From Emticicia sp051209875 (GTDB lineage: Bacteria; Bacteroidota; Bacteroidia; Cytophagales; Spirosomataceae): a DNA stretch of 64,000 nt. The stretch is taken from contig NZ_JBNTQY010000001.1 of assembly GCF_051209875.1 (NCBI RefSeq), positions 4,960,001-5,024,000 on the forward strand, in the 5' to 3' direction. Shown piece after piece: positions 34,213 through 42,974 of the stretch; positions within the stretch are counted from its first letter, which is position 1; each line of letters begins with the position of its first letter. Made by a program: the position numbers and the translations under genes. Below the pieces are notes generated by a model, which saw only the letters and a list, made by a program, of their open reading frames with translations, was not told the DNA's origin and did not search any database.

Positions 34213-36036
34213 TTGAAAAATTACTTTCGATTACTTTCTTACGCCAAACCGCTCGGTGGTTTCATCGTACCGTTTGTTTTAACTTCATTGTTAGCAAGTA
34301 TTTTTGGTGTATTAAATTTCACCCTACTGATTCCATTGTTGAATGTACTATTCGACCAAGTAGATTCACAGCAAGTCTCGAAAATGCTAACGTCTTCTTC
34401 TGATTTTAGTTTGACAGGCCAGTTTAATTTCTATTTCGCCAAATACCTTGCTCAATATGGAAAATTTGGAGCTTTACAATTTGTTTGTGGAATTCTGACC
34501 GCCTCCATTATCTTTTCTAATATTTTTAAATATGTCAGTATCAGACAATTAGAACGCTTCAAATCAAATATGGTTGCTAATTTAAGGCAATCCGTTTTTG
34601 ATAATTCAATTAATCTGCATCTTGGTTTTTTCAGTAATGAACGCAAAGGAAATCTCATTTCTCGCATTGTAACTGATGTACAAGAAGTCGAAAATTCGAT
34701 TGCCAATACATTTTCTGCAGCAACCAAAGAAGTATTTCTATTCATTGCTTATATCTACTCACTCTTTGTAATTTCTTGGAATTTAACACTTTTTGCCTTA
34801 TTGGTAATTCCTGTCTCTGGTATTTTTATCTCCACACTTGTGAAACGCATGAGACGAGATGCGGGCGAAGGACAACAAAGATTGAGTAATTTGATTAGCT
34901 TGATGGACGAAGCATTTGGCGGAATGAGAGTTGTAAAAGGCTTTGTAGCAGAAAACTTTATCACCGAAAAGTTCAAGAATGAAAATCAAGGCTATCGGAA
35001 AGCGATTTTCAGTTTGGCCGCTCGTCGAGAAATGTCTTCCCCTTTCTCCGAAATCATGGGAGTGATGGTTGTCGTAGGTATTTTACTATATGGAGGTTCT
35101 TTAATTCTTGGTGGAAATTCTGAACTATCAGCTTCTGAATTTATCGCATATATTGCAATTTTCTCGCAAGTAATGAGACCAGCTAAAGACATTTCAAATG
35201 CCTTCAGTTCGGCACAAAGAGGCTTGGCCTCGGGCGAGAGAATCTTGGAACTAATTGATAATGAGTCTCTTATAAAAGATAAAGCAAACCCTACTAAACT
35301 TGATAAATTTGAAAATAGTATTAAAGTTGAAAATGTTAATTTCACTTACGAAGGAGATGTAGAAGTCTTGAAAAATATCAGTTTTACTCTCCCAAAAGGA
35401 AATACGATTGCTTTGGTTGGCTCTTCAGGTGGTGGAAAATCAACGATTGCTGACTTGATTCCTAGGTTTTATGACCCAAATTCTGGTCAAATTCTGATAG
35501 ATGGCATTGACATTAAAGATGTTTCGCAGCATTCGCTTCGCAAACTAATGGGAATCGTTACCCAAGAGGCTGTTTTATTTAATGATACCATCTATAATAA
35601 TATTGCTTTTGGTGAAAATGTATCTTTAGAAGAAGTTATTGCAGCGGCTAAAATTGCCAATGCCCACGAATTCATCATGCAACAAGCATCTGATTATCAG
35701 ACAGTTATTGGTGATAGAGGCACAAAGCTTTCAGGTGGACAACGCCAACGACTTTCTATTGCAAGAGCCATTTTACAAAATCCTCCTATCTTGATTTTGG
35801 ATGAAGCAACTTCGGCTTTAGATACAGAATCAGAGAAATTAGTGCAAGAAGCACTCACAAACCTCATGAAAAATCGCACAACTTTGGTGATTGCACATCG
35901 CCTAAGTACGATTCAAAATGCGGATCAAATTTTGGTTGTACATCAAGGACAAATCATCGAGCGTGGTAAGCATGACGAACTCTTGCAAATCGAAGATGGT
36001 TTCTATAAAAAACTAAGTACCATGCAAACGCTATGA
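34213..36036 (+). CDS. ABC exporter, membrane-ATPase fusion (MsbA type)
   Basis: A 607-residue half-transporter that works as a homodimer. Residues 1-330 hold six membrane helices, and the ATPase domain shows Walker A GSSGGGKST, signature LSGGQRQR and Walker B ILILDEATSALD. It resembles MsbA/lipid A or lipid-linked exporters. I infer a TTG start at 34213 (MKNYFRLLSYAKPLGG). The longer frame would translate the dispersed hairpin in the spacer. It overlaps recX as ATGA. Confidence 0.9.
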   Translation: MKNYFRLLSYAKPLGGFIVPFVLTSLLASIFGVLNFTLLIPLLNVLFDQVDSQQVSKMLTSSSDFSLTGQFNFYFAKYLAQYGKFGALQFVCGILTASIIFSNIFKYVSIRQLERFKSNMVANLRQSVFDNSINLHLGFFSNERKGNLISRIVTDVQEVENSIANTFSAATKEVFLFIAYIYSLFVISWNLTLFALLVIPVSGIFISTLVKRMRRDAGEGQQRLSNLISLMDEAFGGMRVVKGFVAENFITEKFKNENQGYRKAIFSLAARREMSSPFSEIMGVMVVVGILLYGGSLILGGNSELSASEFIAYIAIFSQVMRPAKDISNAFSSAQRGLASGERILELIDNESLIKDKANPTKLDKFENSIKVENVNFTYEGDVEVLKNISFTLPKGNTIALVGSSGGGKSTIADLIPRFYDPNSGQILIDGIDIKDVSQHSLRKLMGIVTQEAVLFNDTIYNNIAFGENVSLEEVIAAAKIANAHEFIMQQASDYQTVIGDRGTKLSGGQRQRLSIARAILQNPPILILDEATSALDTESEKLVQEALTNLMKNRTTLVIAHRLSTIQNADQILVVHQGQIIERGKHDELLQIEDGFYKKLSTMQTL

Positions 36037-36500
36037 TTACCCGACGTGATATATTGGTAAAAGCTGCTAATTTTTGTGCTTATCAAGAACGTACACACGC
36101 CGAAGTGCGTGAGCGTTTACAAAAATGGGAAGTTTGGGGTGATGAAGCCGAAGAAATAATTGCGTATTTGATTGAAGATAATTTCTTAAATGAAGAGCGT
36201 TTTGCCAAGATTTTTGCAGGAAGCAAGTTTCGGGTAAAACAATGGGGAAGACAAAAAATCAAATATGAACTCAAAGCCCGAAAACTGTCCGAATATTGCA
36301 TCAGAGTTGGTATGGCCGAGATTGATGACGATGATTATATTGACACCCTAAAAACCATTCTTGAAAAGAAAAAACAAGAACTTCGTGCTGAAAAGCAAAC
36401 CATGATTATAAAGCAAAAACTCGCTCGTTATGCCATTGGCAAAGGTTTTGAAAGTGATTTGGTTTGGGAAATGATTGGCAAAATAATGACACAAAAATAG
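36033..36500 (+). CDS. recX: RecX-like RecA regulator
   Basis: A 155-residue RecX-family protein, which binds RecA filaments and modulates their activity. It has the three-helix repeats typical of the family: CAYQERTHAEVRERLQKW, LIEDNFLNEERFAKIFAGSKF, and WGRQKIKYELKARKLSEYCI. The ATG overlaps the ABC exporter stop (ATGA). recA is not in view. The stop codon lies inside the stem of the terminator that follows. Confidence 0.9.
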   Translation: MITRRDILVKAANFCAYQERTHAEVRERLQKWEVWGDEAEEIIAYLIEDNFLNEERFAKIFAGSKFRVKQWGRQKIKYELKARKLSEYCIRVGMAEIDDDDYIDTLKTILEKKKQELRAEKQTMIIKQKLARYAIGKGFESDLVWEMIGKIMTQK

Positions 36501-36530
36501 CTCATCACTATGGTGATGAGCTATTTTATT
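36494..36530. terminator. Bidirectional terminator after recX
   Basis: A 15-bp perfect stem (AAAATAGCTCATCAC with its complement) around loop TATG. It includes the recX stop codon and lies between convergent genes. Confidence 0.88.
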
Positions 36531-36544
36531 ATATTAAGTACTAT

Positions 36545-37018
36545 TTATTGTTTTGTTAAAACAACCTTAGTGGTAGTTACCACCCCAGCTGTTGTTTCTG
36601 ATGAACTCCAAGTCATTTGATTGCCACTAAAAGTTACATCTTCTGTGGTGGTGGTTCCGTCAGTATCTGTGATTGTTAATTTCCCAGATTTTACTTCGTA
36701 TTTGGCAGTTCCACTTGTTCCTATAAAGTCATCTGCTGTTGCCTGGCAAGCTGCTGGCACCGAAGCAGTCAAGTCTCCATTACTTTTAAATGTAAATGTA
36801 ACATCTTTAAAACAAGGTAAAAAAGCCAATAATAAAGGAAATTGGTCAGTTTCTGGCTTCGTTCCTTCTTTTACCAAAATACCGCTAATTTTCCATGTAC
36901 CTTCAATTTGGGCTGATGGTGTATCTGAATCACTTTTTGAACAATTCATTACCGCCATTGCTAAGGACGACAACACAAGTAGTACAACAACTTTTCTAAA
37001 ATTGGATGAGATTTTCAT
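36545..37018 (-). CDS. Lipocalin-like lipoprotein
   Basis: A 157-residue lipoprotein with signal and lipobox near AMAVMNCSKSDSDTPS. The mature domain begins IEGTWKISGILVKEG, typical of the lipocalin-like domains common in Bacteroidota. Thr-rich strands follow (KLTITDTDGTTTTEDVTFSG), and two Cys could pair (PCFKDVTF and AACQATAD). It stands alone. The ligand is unknown. Confidence 0.75.
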   Translation of the reverse strand: MKISSNFRKVVVLLVLSSLAMAVMNCSKSDSDTPSAQIEGTWKISGILVKEGTKPETDQFPLLLAFLPCFKDVTFTFKSNGDLTASVPAACQATADDFIGTSGTAKYEVKSGKLTITDTDGTTTTEDVTFSGNQMTWSSSETTAGVVTTTKVVLTKQ

Positions 37019-37255
37019 AAAACTTTGGATTTTTAAATTATTTGATTGGGCAATTTACCTATTAGAACACTACTACAACGAATTTCTATTCAGAAAATTT
37101 GTAAATATTTAGTAAACGGCGAAATTAAAACCTGCCTCAAACATTTTTTCTTCCGTTTCATTCAAAAAATGTTGATGTTGCTATAAATTCCTTGCACTTT
37201 TGACACAATATCAATCATGAACGCATTTCTTTGGTTCGAAAGCATTATTATAAGT

Positions 37256-38359
37256 ATGAAAAAAAATTGCCTCCTAATTTTAGCTATTACTGGCATTGTT
37301 TTGACTTCTTGCAAAAAATCACAAGATAGTAATACAACTCCACAGTATAAATCATTGACCGAAGCCGTTTATGCTTCTGGAAATATTTATCCAAAAAACG
37401 AATATAAACTCACCGCCAATGCGGATGGCTTTTTGGTCAAACAAACAGCATTTGAAGGAGATATTGTCAATAAAAATCAAGTGATTTTCCAACTTGAAAG
37501 TGTCTCGCAAGATGCTCGTTTGGAGGCTTCCAGTAATATTCTTCGTCAATCAGAAGCAAATTTTAGTGATAATTCACCTATTTTAGATGAACTTGAATCA
37601 CAACTTAGAAATGCCCGCACAAAATTGAGCAATGATTCAGTGAATTTCGTTCGTTACAAAGAATTATATGAACGAAACGCTACAACGAGAATCGAATATG
37701 AGCGAGCAGAATTAGCTTATCAAACTTCTAAAAACGATGTTTCGGCAAGACGAAAAGCTTGGCTGCGTACTAAAAATCAATTATATGTTGATTTACAAAA
37801 TTCAAAATCAAACTATAAAGTCAATGCTCGTGAAGGCGATAATTTCAGAATTAAGAGTTTTGAAGCAGGGAAATTATACGAAATCTATAAAAAACAAGGA
37901 GAATTGGTCAGAAAAGGAGAAGCAGTAGCTTTGGTTGGCGATGCAAATGAAGTCTATGCCCAATTGGCCATCGACGAAGCTGATTTTGTAAAAGTGCAAA
38001 TCGGACAAGAAATCTTAATTAAAATTGATGTCTATAAAGACAAAGTTTTCAAAGCAAAAGTGAGTAAACTTTATCCAAAACTCAACAAAGCAGACCAGAC
38101 TTTTAGGGTTGATGCTGAATTTATTGACGAAAAACCCAATGCTTACTATGGAATGACAATAGAAGCCAATATCATAGTTTCTCAAAATTCAAAAGTGCTA
38201 ACGATTCCAAAAAACTACTTAGTTGGTACCGATTCAGTTTGGATTGAAGAAAACGGAGATAAGAAAAAAATCAAGATTACTAAAGGTGTAGAAAATCTTG
38301 ATTTAGTAGAAGTAAAATCGGGACTAACTGAAAAGTCTGTTCTGATTATGAGTAATTAG
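37256..38359 (+). CDS. MacA/HlyD-like periplasmic adaptor, lipoprotein
   Basis: A 367-residue membrane-fusion protein for an ABC exporter. I start at the ATG at 37256, which gives MKKNCLLILAITGIVLTSC with a lipobox Cys. The lipoyl half-motif is NADGFLVKQTAFEGDIVNKNQ, a helical hairpin covers about 90-200, and the beta-barrel segment DANEVYAQLAIDEADFVKV follows. The next genes are a MacB-like permease and an ATPase, giving a split MacAB-type system without a TolC gene nearby. Confidence 0.9.
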   Translation: MKKNCLLILAITGIVLTSCKKSQDSNTTPQYKSLTEAVYASGNIYPKNEYKLTANADGFLVKQTAFEGDIVNKNQVIFQLESVSQDARLEASSNILRQSEANFSDNSPILDELESQLRNARTKLSNDSVNFVRYKELYERNATTRIEYERAELAYQTSKNDVSARRKAWLRTKNQLYVDLQNSKSNYKVNAREGDNFRIKSFEAGKLYEIYKKQGELVRKGEAVALVGDANEVYAQLAIDEADFVKVQIGQEILIKIDVYKDKVFKAKVSKLYPKLNKADQTFRVDAEFIDEKPNAYYGMTIEANIIVSQNSKVLTIPKNYLVGTDSVWIEENGDKKKIKITKGVENLDLVEVKSGLTEKSVLIMSN

Positions 38360-38467
38360 TCTGTGGAACGAACCGAGTGGCAGTCGCTTCTACTTCGTTC
38401 ATAGAATCTCAGATATACGATTTAGTCTTAATTCTTTTTCGGCGAACTGGAAGTTCGCCCCACAGAC
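38359..38467. repeat. Composite hairpin filling the adaptor-permease spacer
   Basis: The whole gap between the two genes is repeat. GTCTGTGG at 38359-38366 is matched by CCACAGAC at 38460-38467. GAACGAA and TTCGTTC lie inside, and GGCGAAC/GTTCGCC (38441-38459) forms a hairpin. The minus-strand segment TGTGGGGCGAAC..GTTCGCC is a sibling of 59447-59470. Confidence 0.7.
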
Positions 38468-38468
38468 A

Positions 38469-39719
38469 ATGAACTTAAAAATCTCATTTCAAATAGCCAA
38501 AACGCACTTATTGACAAAGAAACGCCAAACATTGATTGCAATGCTTGGCGTTACCTTCGGAATTGCAATGTTTATCGTGATGATTTCAATTATCAAGGGG
38601 GTCAATCAATTTCTCGAAGACTCTGCATTAGATGCCACTCCTCATGTCAGAATTTATAAAGAAATTACGAGTAATCATCCAAGTTTGATTGAAGAGGCAA
38701 ATCCAACAGGATTGAACATTATTTACCACCAATTACCAAAAAATGAGTTAGCAAATATCAAAAATGGCCTACAAATAGCCGCAAATATTGAAAAAGAATC
38801 AGCAGTTTTTGGCGTTTCGCCTCAGCTTAGTTCACAAGTTTTCTTTAATAAAGGACCGATTCCAATTTCTGGACAAATCGCAGGCGTCGAAATCCTTAAA
38901 GAGGATAAACTTTATAATCTCAAAAAACGAATCAAAGCTGGAAGCATGGAAGCTCTACTTTCAACACCAAACGGGATATTAATGGGTAAGATTTTAGCTA
39001 GAAATTTGAATGTTAAAACAGGTGATAAAATTACGATTACAACACCAACAGGTAATTTGAAATTAGTGAAAGTAGTAGGAATTTATGGTTTTGGTATTCA
39101 GACCGTGGATGGTGTAAAATGCTATGCAAATATTTCGATGGTACAAGAAATTTTGCAAAAAGATAAAAGCTATATCACTGATATTCACATCAAAATGAAA
39201 GATGCACAAGCAGCCTTGAATTATAGCAAAATTTTGAGAAATCAATATGGTTATAAAACACAAGACTGGGCAGAAGCAAACTCAGCTTTTTTAGCGGGAG
39301 ATAAAATCAGAAATGGCATGGTTATTATTGTTTCGATTACGCTTTTGGTAGTTGCTGGTTTTGGTATTTATAATATCATGAATATGAATGTTATTAACAA
39401 AATGAAAGATATTGCTATCTTAAAAGCAACTGGTTTTGCTGGAAACGACATCATTTCAATCTTCCTGATTCAATCAATCATTATTGGTATTTTGGGAGCT
39501 TTATTGGGTATTTTAATTGGTTTTGGACTAAGTTATAGTGTTTCGGTGATGCCTTTTGATGCGGGAGATTTTCTGGATATAAAGACTTTCCCCGTTGTTT
39601 TTCAAGGAAAATATTATGCAATGGGGATGGCTTTTGGGGTTATCACAACGCTTTTAGCTGGGTATTTTCCCGCTCGAAAAGCATCAAAAATTGACCCCGT
39701 TGCGATATTGAGGGGGTAA
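38469..39719 (+). CDS. MacB/FtsX-like ABC transporter permease
   Basis: A 416-residue inner-membrane protein with four helices: one N-terminal (about 20-42) and three C-terminal (about 285-305, 335-358, 375-400). A large periplasmic MacB_PCD domain lies between them. The stretch NVINKMKDIAILKATGFAGNDI is the conserved coupling region. It ends in the family FPARKASKIDPVAILRG. Together with the adaptor and ATPase it should export peptides, lipids or drugs from the periplasm. Confidence 0.93.
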   Translation: MNLKISFQIAKTHLLTKKRQTLIAMLGVTFGIAMFIVMISIIKGVNQFLEDSALDATPHVRIYKEITSNHPSLIEEANPTGLNIIYHQLPKNELANIKNGLQIAANIEKESAVFGVSPQLSSQVFFNKGPIPISGQIAGVEILKEDKLYNLKKRIKAGSMEALLSTPNGILMGKILARNLNVKTGDKITITTPTGNLKLVKVVGIYGFGIQTVDGVKCYANISMVQEILQKDKSYITDIHIKMKDAQAALNYSKILRNQYGYKTQDWAEANSAFLAGDKIRNGMVIIVSITLLVVAGFGIYNIMNMNVINKMKDIAILKATGFAGNDIISIFLIQSIIIGILGALLGILIGFGLSYSVSVMPFDAGDFLDIKTFPVVFQGKYYAMGMAFGVITTLLAGYFPARKASKIDPVAILRG

Positions 39720-39769
39720 TAGGAAGAACAATCACACAAAATCTATACTGAAATTTGACAATTAAAAAA

Positions 39770-40495
39770 ATGAATAAAATCGAAATAGCAAGCTCCCCTT
39801 TAGGGCAATCCGATGGGTCTGTTGGACTTGTATTATCAGCAAATAATATCAATAAATATTTCTACGAACCTGAAAAGTTTCAAGTTTTGAAGAATATTTC
39901 TTTTGAAGCAAACAAAGGCGAATTTTTGGCTTTAGTCGGTAAATCTGGCTGTGGAAAATCAACGCTTTTGTATATTCTTTCTACGATGGATACTGACTAT
40001 GATGGGTCGCTTGTGATGAATGGCGAACGCTTAACTGGCAAAACGCAAGACCAGTTGGCAGCTTTTCGTAATGAACATTTAGGTTTTGTTTTTCAGTTTC
40101 ACTTTTTGTTGCCCGAGTTTACCGTTTTACAAAATGTAATGCTTCCTGCATTGAAATTAGGTAAATACTCAGCTAAAGAAATTGAAGAACGTGCCTACCA
40201 AAAACTCAAATTGGTTGATATTCATGAACAAGCACTCAAACAATCTTCTAAACTTTCGGGTGGACAACAACAACGAGTAGCCATAGCACGAGCATTAATA
40301 AACGACCCCACAATTATTATGGGCGATGAGCCAACGGGCAATTTGGATAAAAAGAATTCGGAGATAGTTTTTGAAATTTTTAAGCAAATTGCTCACGAAA
40401 ACAATCAAACAATCATTGCTGTCACACACGACCCCGATTTTGCCAAAGGAAGCGATAGAATAATAGAAATGTCAGATGGGCAAATAATCAAATGA
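39770..40495 (+). CDS. ABC transporter ATPase (MacB/LolD class)
   Basis: A 241-residue ATPase for the upstream permease. Walker A GKSGCGKST, the Q-loop region VFQFHFLLPEFTVLQNVMLPAL, signature LSGGQQQRVAIARAL and Walker B IIMGDEPTGNLD are all seen. The start is the ATG at 39770. The first about 25 residues (ASSPLGQSDGSVGL) precede the ATPase fold. At DNA level they resemble a GC-rich dispersed element (TCCCCTTTAGGG), so the N-terminus may be repeat-derived. It overlaps the kinase gene as ATGA. Confidence 0.93.
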   Translation: MNKIEIASSPLGQSDGSVGLVLSANNINKYFYEPEKFQVLKNISFEANKGEFLALVGKSGCGKSTLLYILSTMDTDYDGSLVMNGERLTGKTQDQLAAFRNEHLGFVFQFHFLLPEFTVLQNVMLPALKLGKYSAKEIEERAYQKLKLVDIHEQALKQSSKLSGGQQQRVAIARALINDPTIIMGDEPTGNLDKKNSEIVFEIFKQIAHENNQTIIAVTHDPDFAKGSDRIIEMSDGQIIK

Positions 40496-41508
40496 TGGAT
40501 AATAAGAATAAAATAGCAGCTTTTGTAATTTTTGCAATGACAATAATTGCTACGTTTTTTAGGTGGTATATTTTTGATATTGAGCTAAAAATCAATCTTT
40601 TATTGACATTGGTTTCATGTGTTGTACTCACAACTACATGGATATTTTTCACTAAATTATATGCGTATTTCGACCGAGTAATGCCTTATGATAAAGGAAT
40701 TTTCAAACGTTTATCGTTACAAATTGTCATAACATTAGTTTTTTTAACCATTGTTTCAAGAATGGTGTTTGCAATCGGTGTAAACTTTGGCTCATTTCAG
40801 CACATAATTGTCAAGCAATTAACAAATCTTACGCAAATTGCAGGAATTACTGCTGAAATCTTATGGGTAATTTTATTAAATGTAGCTCATTTTTCGCATT
40901 ATTCTTTAGAAAAATGGCGTGAAAATGCTCTACGAGCTACTAATCTCGAAAAAGAGAAATCACAGGTACAGTTCGATAATTTAAAAAATCAGCTCAATCC
41001 TCACTTTTTATTTAATAGTCTGACTTCTTTAGATTCACTGATTCAAGAAAACCCAACTTTGGCACGAGAGTTTTTACAACAATTGTCAAAAGTCTTTCGA
41101 TATGTGTTAAAAAACAAAGAAAAAGGCTTGGTAAGTCTCGAAACAGAGTTAAACTTTATTAAGAATTATGTAGCTCTACTAAAAACTCGCTTTGGTGATT
41201 CTTTGACTATTAATTTCAATATTTCTGAGGCTGTTTTAGAGCAGCAAGTTGCCCCTGTTACACTTCAGATATTGATTGAAAACGCACTAAAACACAATAT
41301 TATCAACCAAGTTAATCCACTGATTATCAATATTTTAAACCAAGAAGACTATTTAATTATCGAAAATAAAATTCAATTAAAAAAACAAGTAGAAACTTCG
41401 AACGGACAGGGTTTAAATAACCTCAAGTCGCTATATAGTTTTTTGAGCGAGAGAGAAGTTCTGATTGAAACGAATGGTACTTTTCGAGTAAAAATCCCCT
41501 TGATATAA
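40492..41508 (+). CDS. LytS/YehU-type sensor histidine kinase
   Basis: A 338-residue membrane kinase. About four helices in the first 140 residues form the sensor. The His_kinase motif is NQLNPHFLFNSLTSLDSLI, with the phospho-accepting His. The ATPase lid has IENALKHNI and GQGLNNLKS. It overlaps the ABC ATPase gene as ATGATG and is followed by its LytTR regulator. The arrangement suggests it senses the load or substrate of the transporter. Confidence 0.92.
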   Translation: MMDNKNKIAAFVIFAMTIIATFFRWYIFDIELKINLLLTLVSCVVLTTTWIFFTKLYAYFDRVMPYDKGIFKRLSLQIVITLVFLTIVSRMVFAIGVNFGSFQHIIVKQLTNLTQIAGITAEILWVILLNVAHFSHYSLEKWRENALRATNLEKEKSQVQFDNLKNQLNPHFLFNSLTSLDSLIQENPTLAREFLQQLSKVFRYVLKNKEKGLVSLETELNFIKNYVALLKTRFGDSLTINFNISEAVLEQQVAPVTLQILIENALKHNIINQVNPLIINILNQEDYLIIENKIQLKKQVETSNGQGLNNLKSLYSFLSEREVLIETNGTFRVKIPLI

Positions 41509-41524
41509 ATTAAGATGTATGTTT

Positions 41525-41580
41525 TAGACGATAGACTTTACGTTTATAGCCTACTGCGTACAGCGTAATGCCTAAAGCAA
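41525..41580. repeat. Heptad-periodic repeat before response regulator
   Basis: Eight 7-nt units (TAGACGA, TAGACTT, TACGTTT, ATAGCCT, ACTGCGT, ACAGCGT, AATGCCT, AAAGCAA) end 6 nt before the ATG at 41587. They fill almost the whole kinase-regulator spacer. Confidence 0.7.
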
Positions 41581-41586
41581 AAAAAC

Positions 41587-42360
41587 ATGAAAATATTACT
41601 CATAGAAGATGAACCTTTAGTAGCCAAAAACCTTGAGAATTTGGTTAAAGACATCGAACCTTCTGCTATATTATTAGCCACTATTGGTAGTGTCAATGAA
41701 GCATTAGAATGGTTTAAACAATACCCTGAACCCAGTTTAGTGCTGTCAGATATTCAGCTCTCTGACGGTGTAAGTTTTGATATTTTTCAAGAAATCCAGC
41801 CACAATGTCCAATTATATTTACTACAGCTTACGATGAATACGCCATTCAAGCATTTAAGCTTAATAGCATTGACTATCTATTAAAACCAATTGATAAAGA
41901 CGAACTAAAAAATGCTTTTGACAAATATAAACGACTCAGTAACACAACTAATCAAGGTTTTCGTGAACAACTTACGCATTTACTGAGTGATTTGGGAAAT
42001 CGCTCCACAACTCCAAAATTCAAAACTCGTTTTACAGCACATCATCAACGAAATATTGTTGCCATAACAGTTGAACGAATTGCCTGTTTTTATAGGGATG
42101 AAGTAATTTGGATACAAACTACTGATAATCAAAGACTTATCACCGATTATAATTCATTAGACGAAATTGAAGAACTTTTAAATCCTAATGAATTCTTTAG
42201 AGCGAATCGCCAATTTATTGCTAATAAGAGTGCTATTGAAAGTTATAGAACACATTTTACTGGGAAAATTGAATTAAAATTAGCCGTTTCAACCAAAGAA
42301 GAAATCGTGGTAAGTAAAGAAAAAGCACATCAATTTAGAGGCTGGTTTGAGTTGGGTTAA
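41587..42360 (+). CDS. LytTR response regulator
   Basis: A 257-residue regulator with an N-terminal receiver (about 1-120, phospho-Asp in LVLSDIQLSDG, Lys in LKPIDKDE) and a C-terminal LytTR DNA-binding domain (about 155-255, FFRANRQFIANKSAI). The linker LSDLGNRSTTPK is encoded by a REP-like hairpin (41989-42010), also present between genes at 13121. It pairs with the kinase upstream and probably controls the export operon. Confidence 0.92.
   Translation: MKILLIEDEPLVAKNLENLVKDIEPSAILLATIGSVNEALEWFKQYPEPSLVLSDIQLSDGVSFDIFQEIQPQCPIIFTTAYDEYAIQAFKLNSIDYLLKPIDKDELKNAFDKYKRLSNTTNQGFREQLTHLLSDLGNRSTTPKFKTRFTAHHQRNIVAITVERIACFYRDEVIWIQTTDNQRLITDYNSLDEIEELLNPNEFFRANRQFIANKSAIESYRTHFTGKIELKLAVSTKEEIVVSKEKAHQFRGWFELG
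41989..42010 (-). repeat. REP-like hairpin inside the LytTR regulator gene
   Basis: On the minus strand TTGTGG is followed by AGCGATTT, loop CCC and AAATC. It lies in the codons of the interdomain linker (about residues 135-141) and matches 13121-13142 at 20 of 22 bases. Confidence 0.65.
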
Positions 42361-42410
42361 GATTTGTTTTTATCAAAAAAACGATTAAATTTGAACAAAA
42401 CTTCTGAAAA

Positions 42411-42974
42411 ATGCTGACAGAAACTTTAGTAAGCGACAAAAAATATAGCCTTGAGGAGTATTTTGAATTTGAAAAAACTTCTGAAATCCGTCATGAATTT
42501 GTGAACGGAGAACTTATTCCTATGCCTGGAGAATCAAAAAAAGCAAATGAAATAGCAGGAAATATCTATGTTTCTTTGCGAAATAGCTTCAAAAAAAGAG
42601 CTCTAAAAGTGTATAATCACGATGTAAGATTAATGCTTGATAACGGAAGTCGTTATCGCTATCCCGACATTGCGGTTGCACCTACGATCGATGATGAAGA
42701 TTCGCACGCTATCACTCAACCTGTACTTATCGTTGAGGTTTTTTCAGAAAATTCGGTAAAAATTGATACTGTTGATAAACTGAAAGAATATTCTGTCTTG
42801 CCTACTTTGCAATATTATTTGATTGTTTCACAAGAAGAGCCTTTTGTAGAAGTTTATGCCAAAAATGCTGATAAATGGGAATTTCGCTACTATGCCGATT
42901 TGCAAGAAAGTATAGAATTAAACACCCTTAATGTTTCTCTTTTAATGGGCGATATTTTTGAAGGGATTTTCTAA
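42411..42974 (+). CDS. Uma2 family protein (PD-(D/E)XK nuclease fold)
   Basis: A 187-residue Uma2 protein. It has YSLEEYFEFEKTSEIRHEFVNGEL near the start, YRYPDIAVAP, and the core VLIVEVFSENS followed by KLKEYSVLPTLQYYLIV, giving the Asp, Glu and Lys of the fold. Its end overlaps the end of nuoH by 4 nt on the other strand. It follows the two-component operon by 50 nt but has no clear link to it. Confidence 0.88.
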   Translation: MLTETLVSDKKYSLEEYFEFEKTSEIRHEFVNGELIPMPGESKKANEIAGNIYVSLRNSFKKRALKVYNHDVRLMLDNGSRYRYPDIAVAPTIDDEDSHAITQPVLIVEVFSENSVKIDTVDKLKEYSVLPTLQYYLIVSQEEPFVEVYAKNADKWEFRYYADLQESIELNTLNVSLLMGDIFEGIF

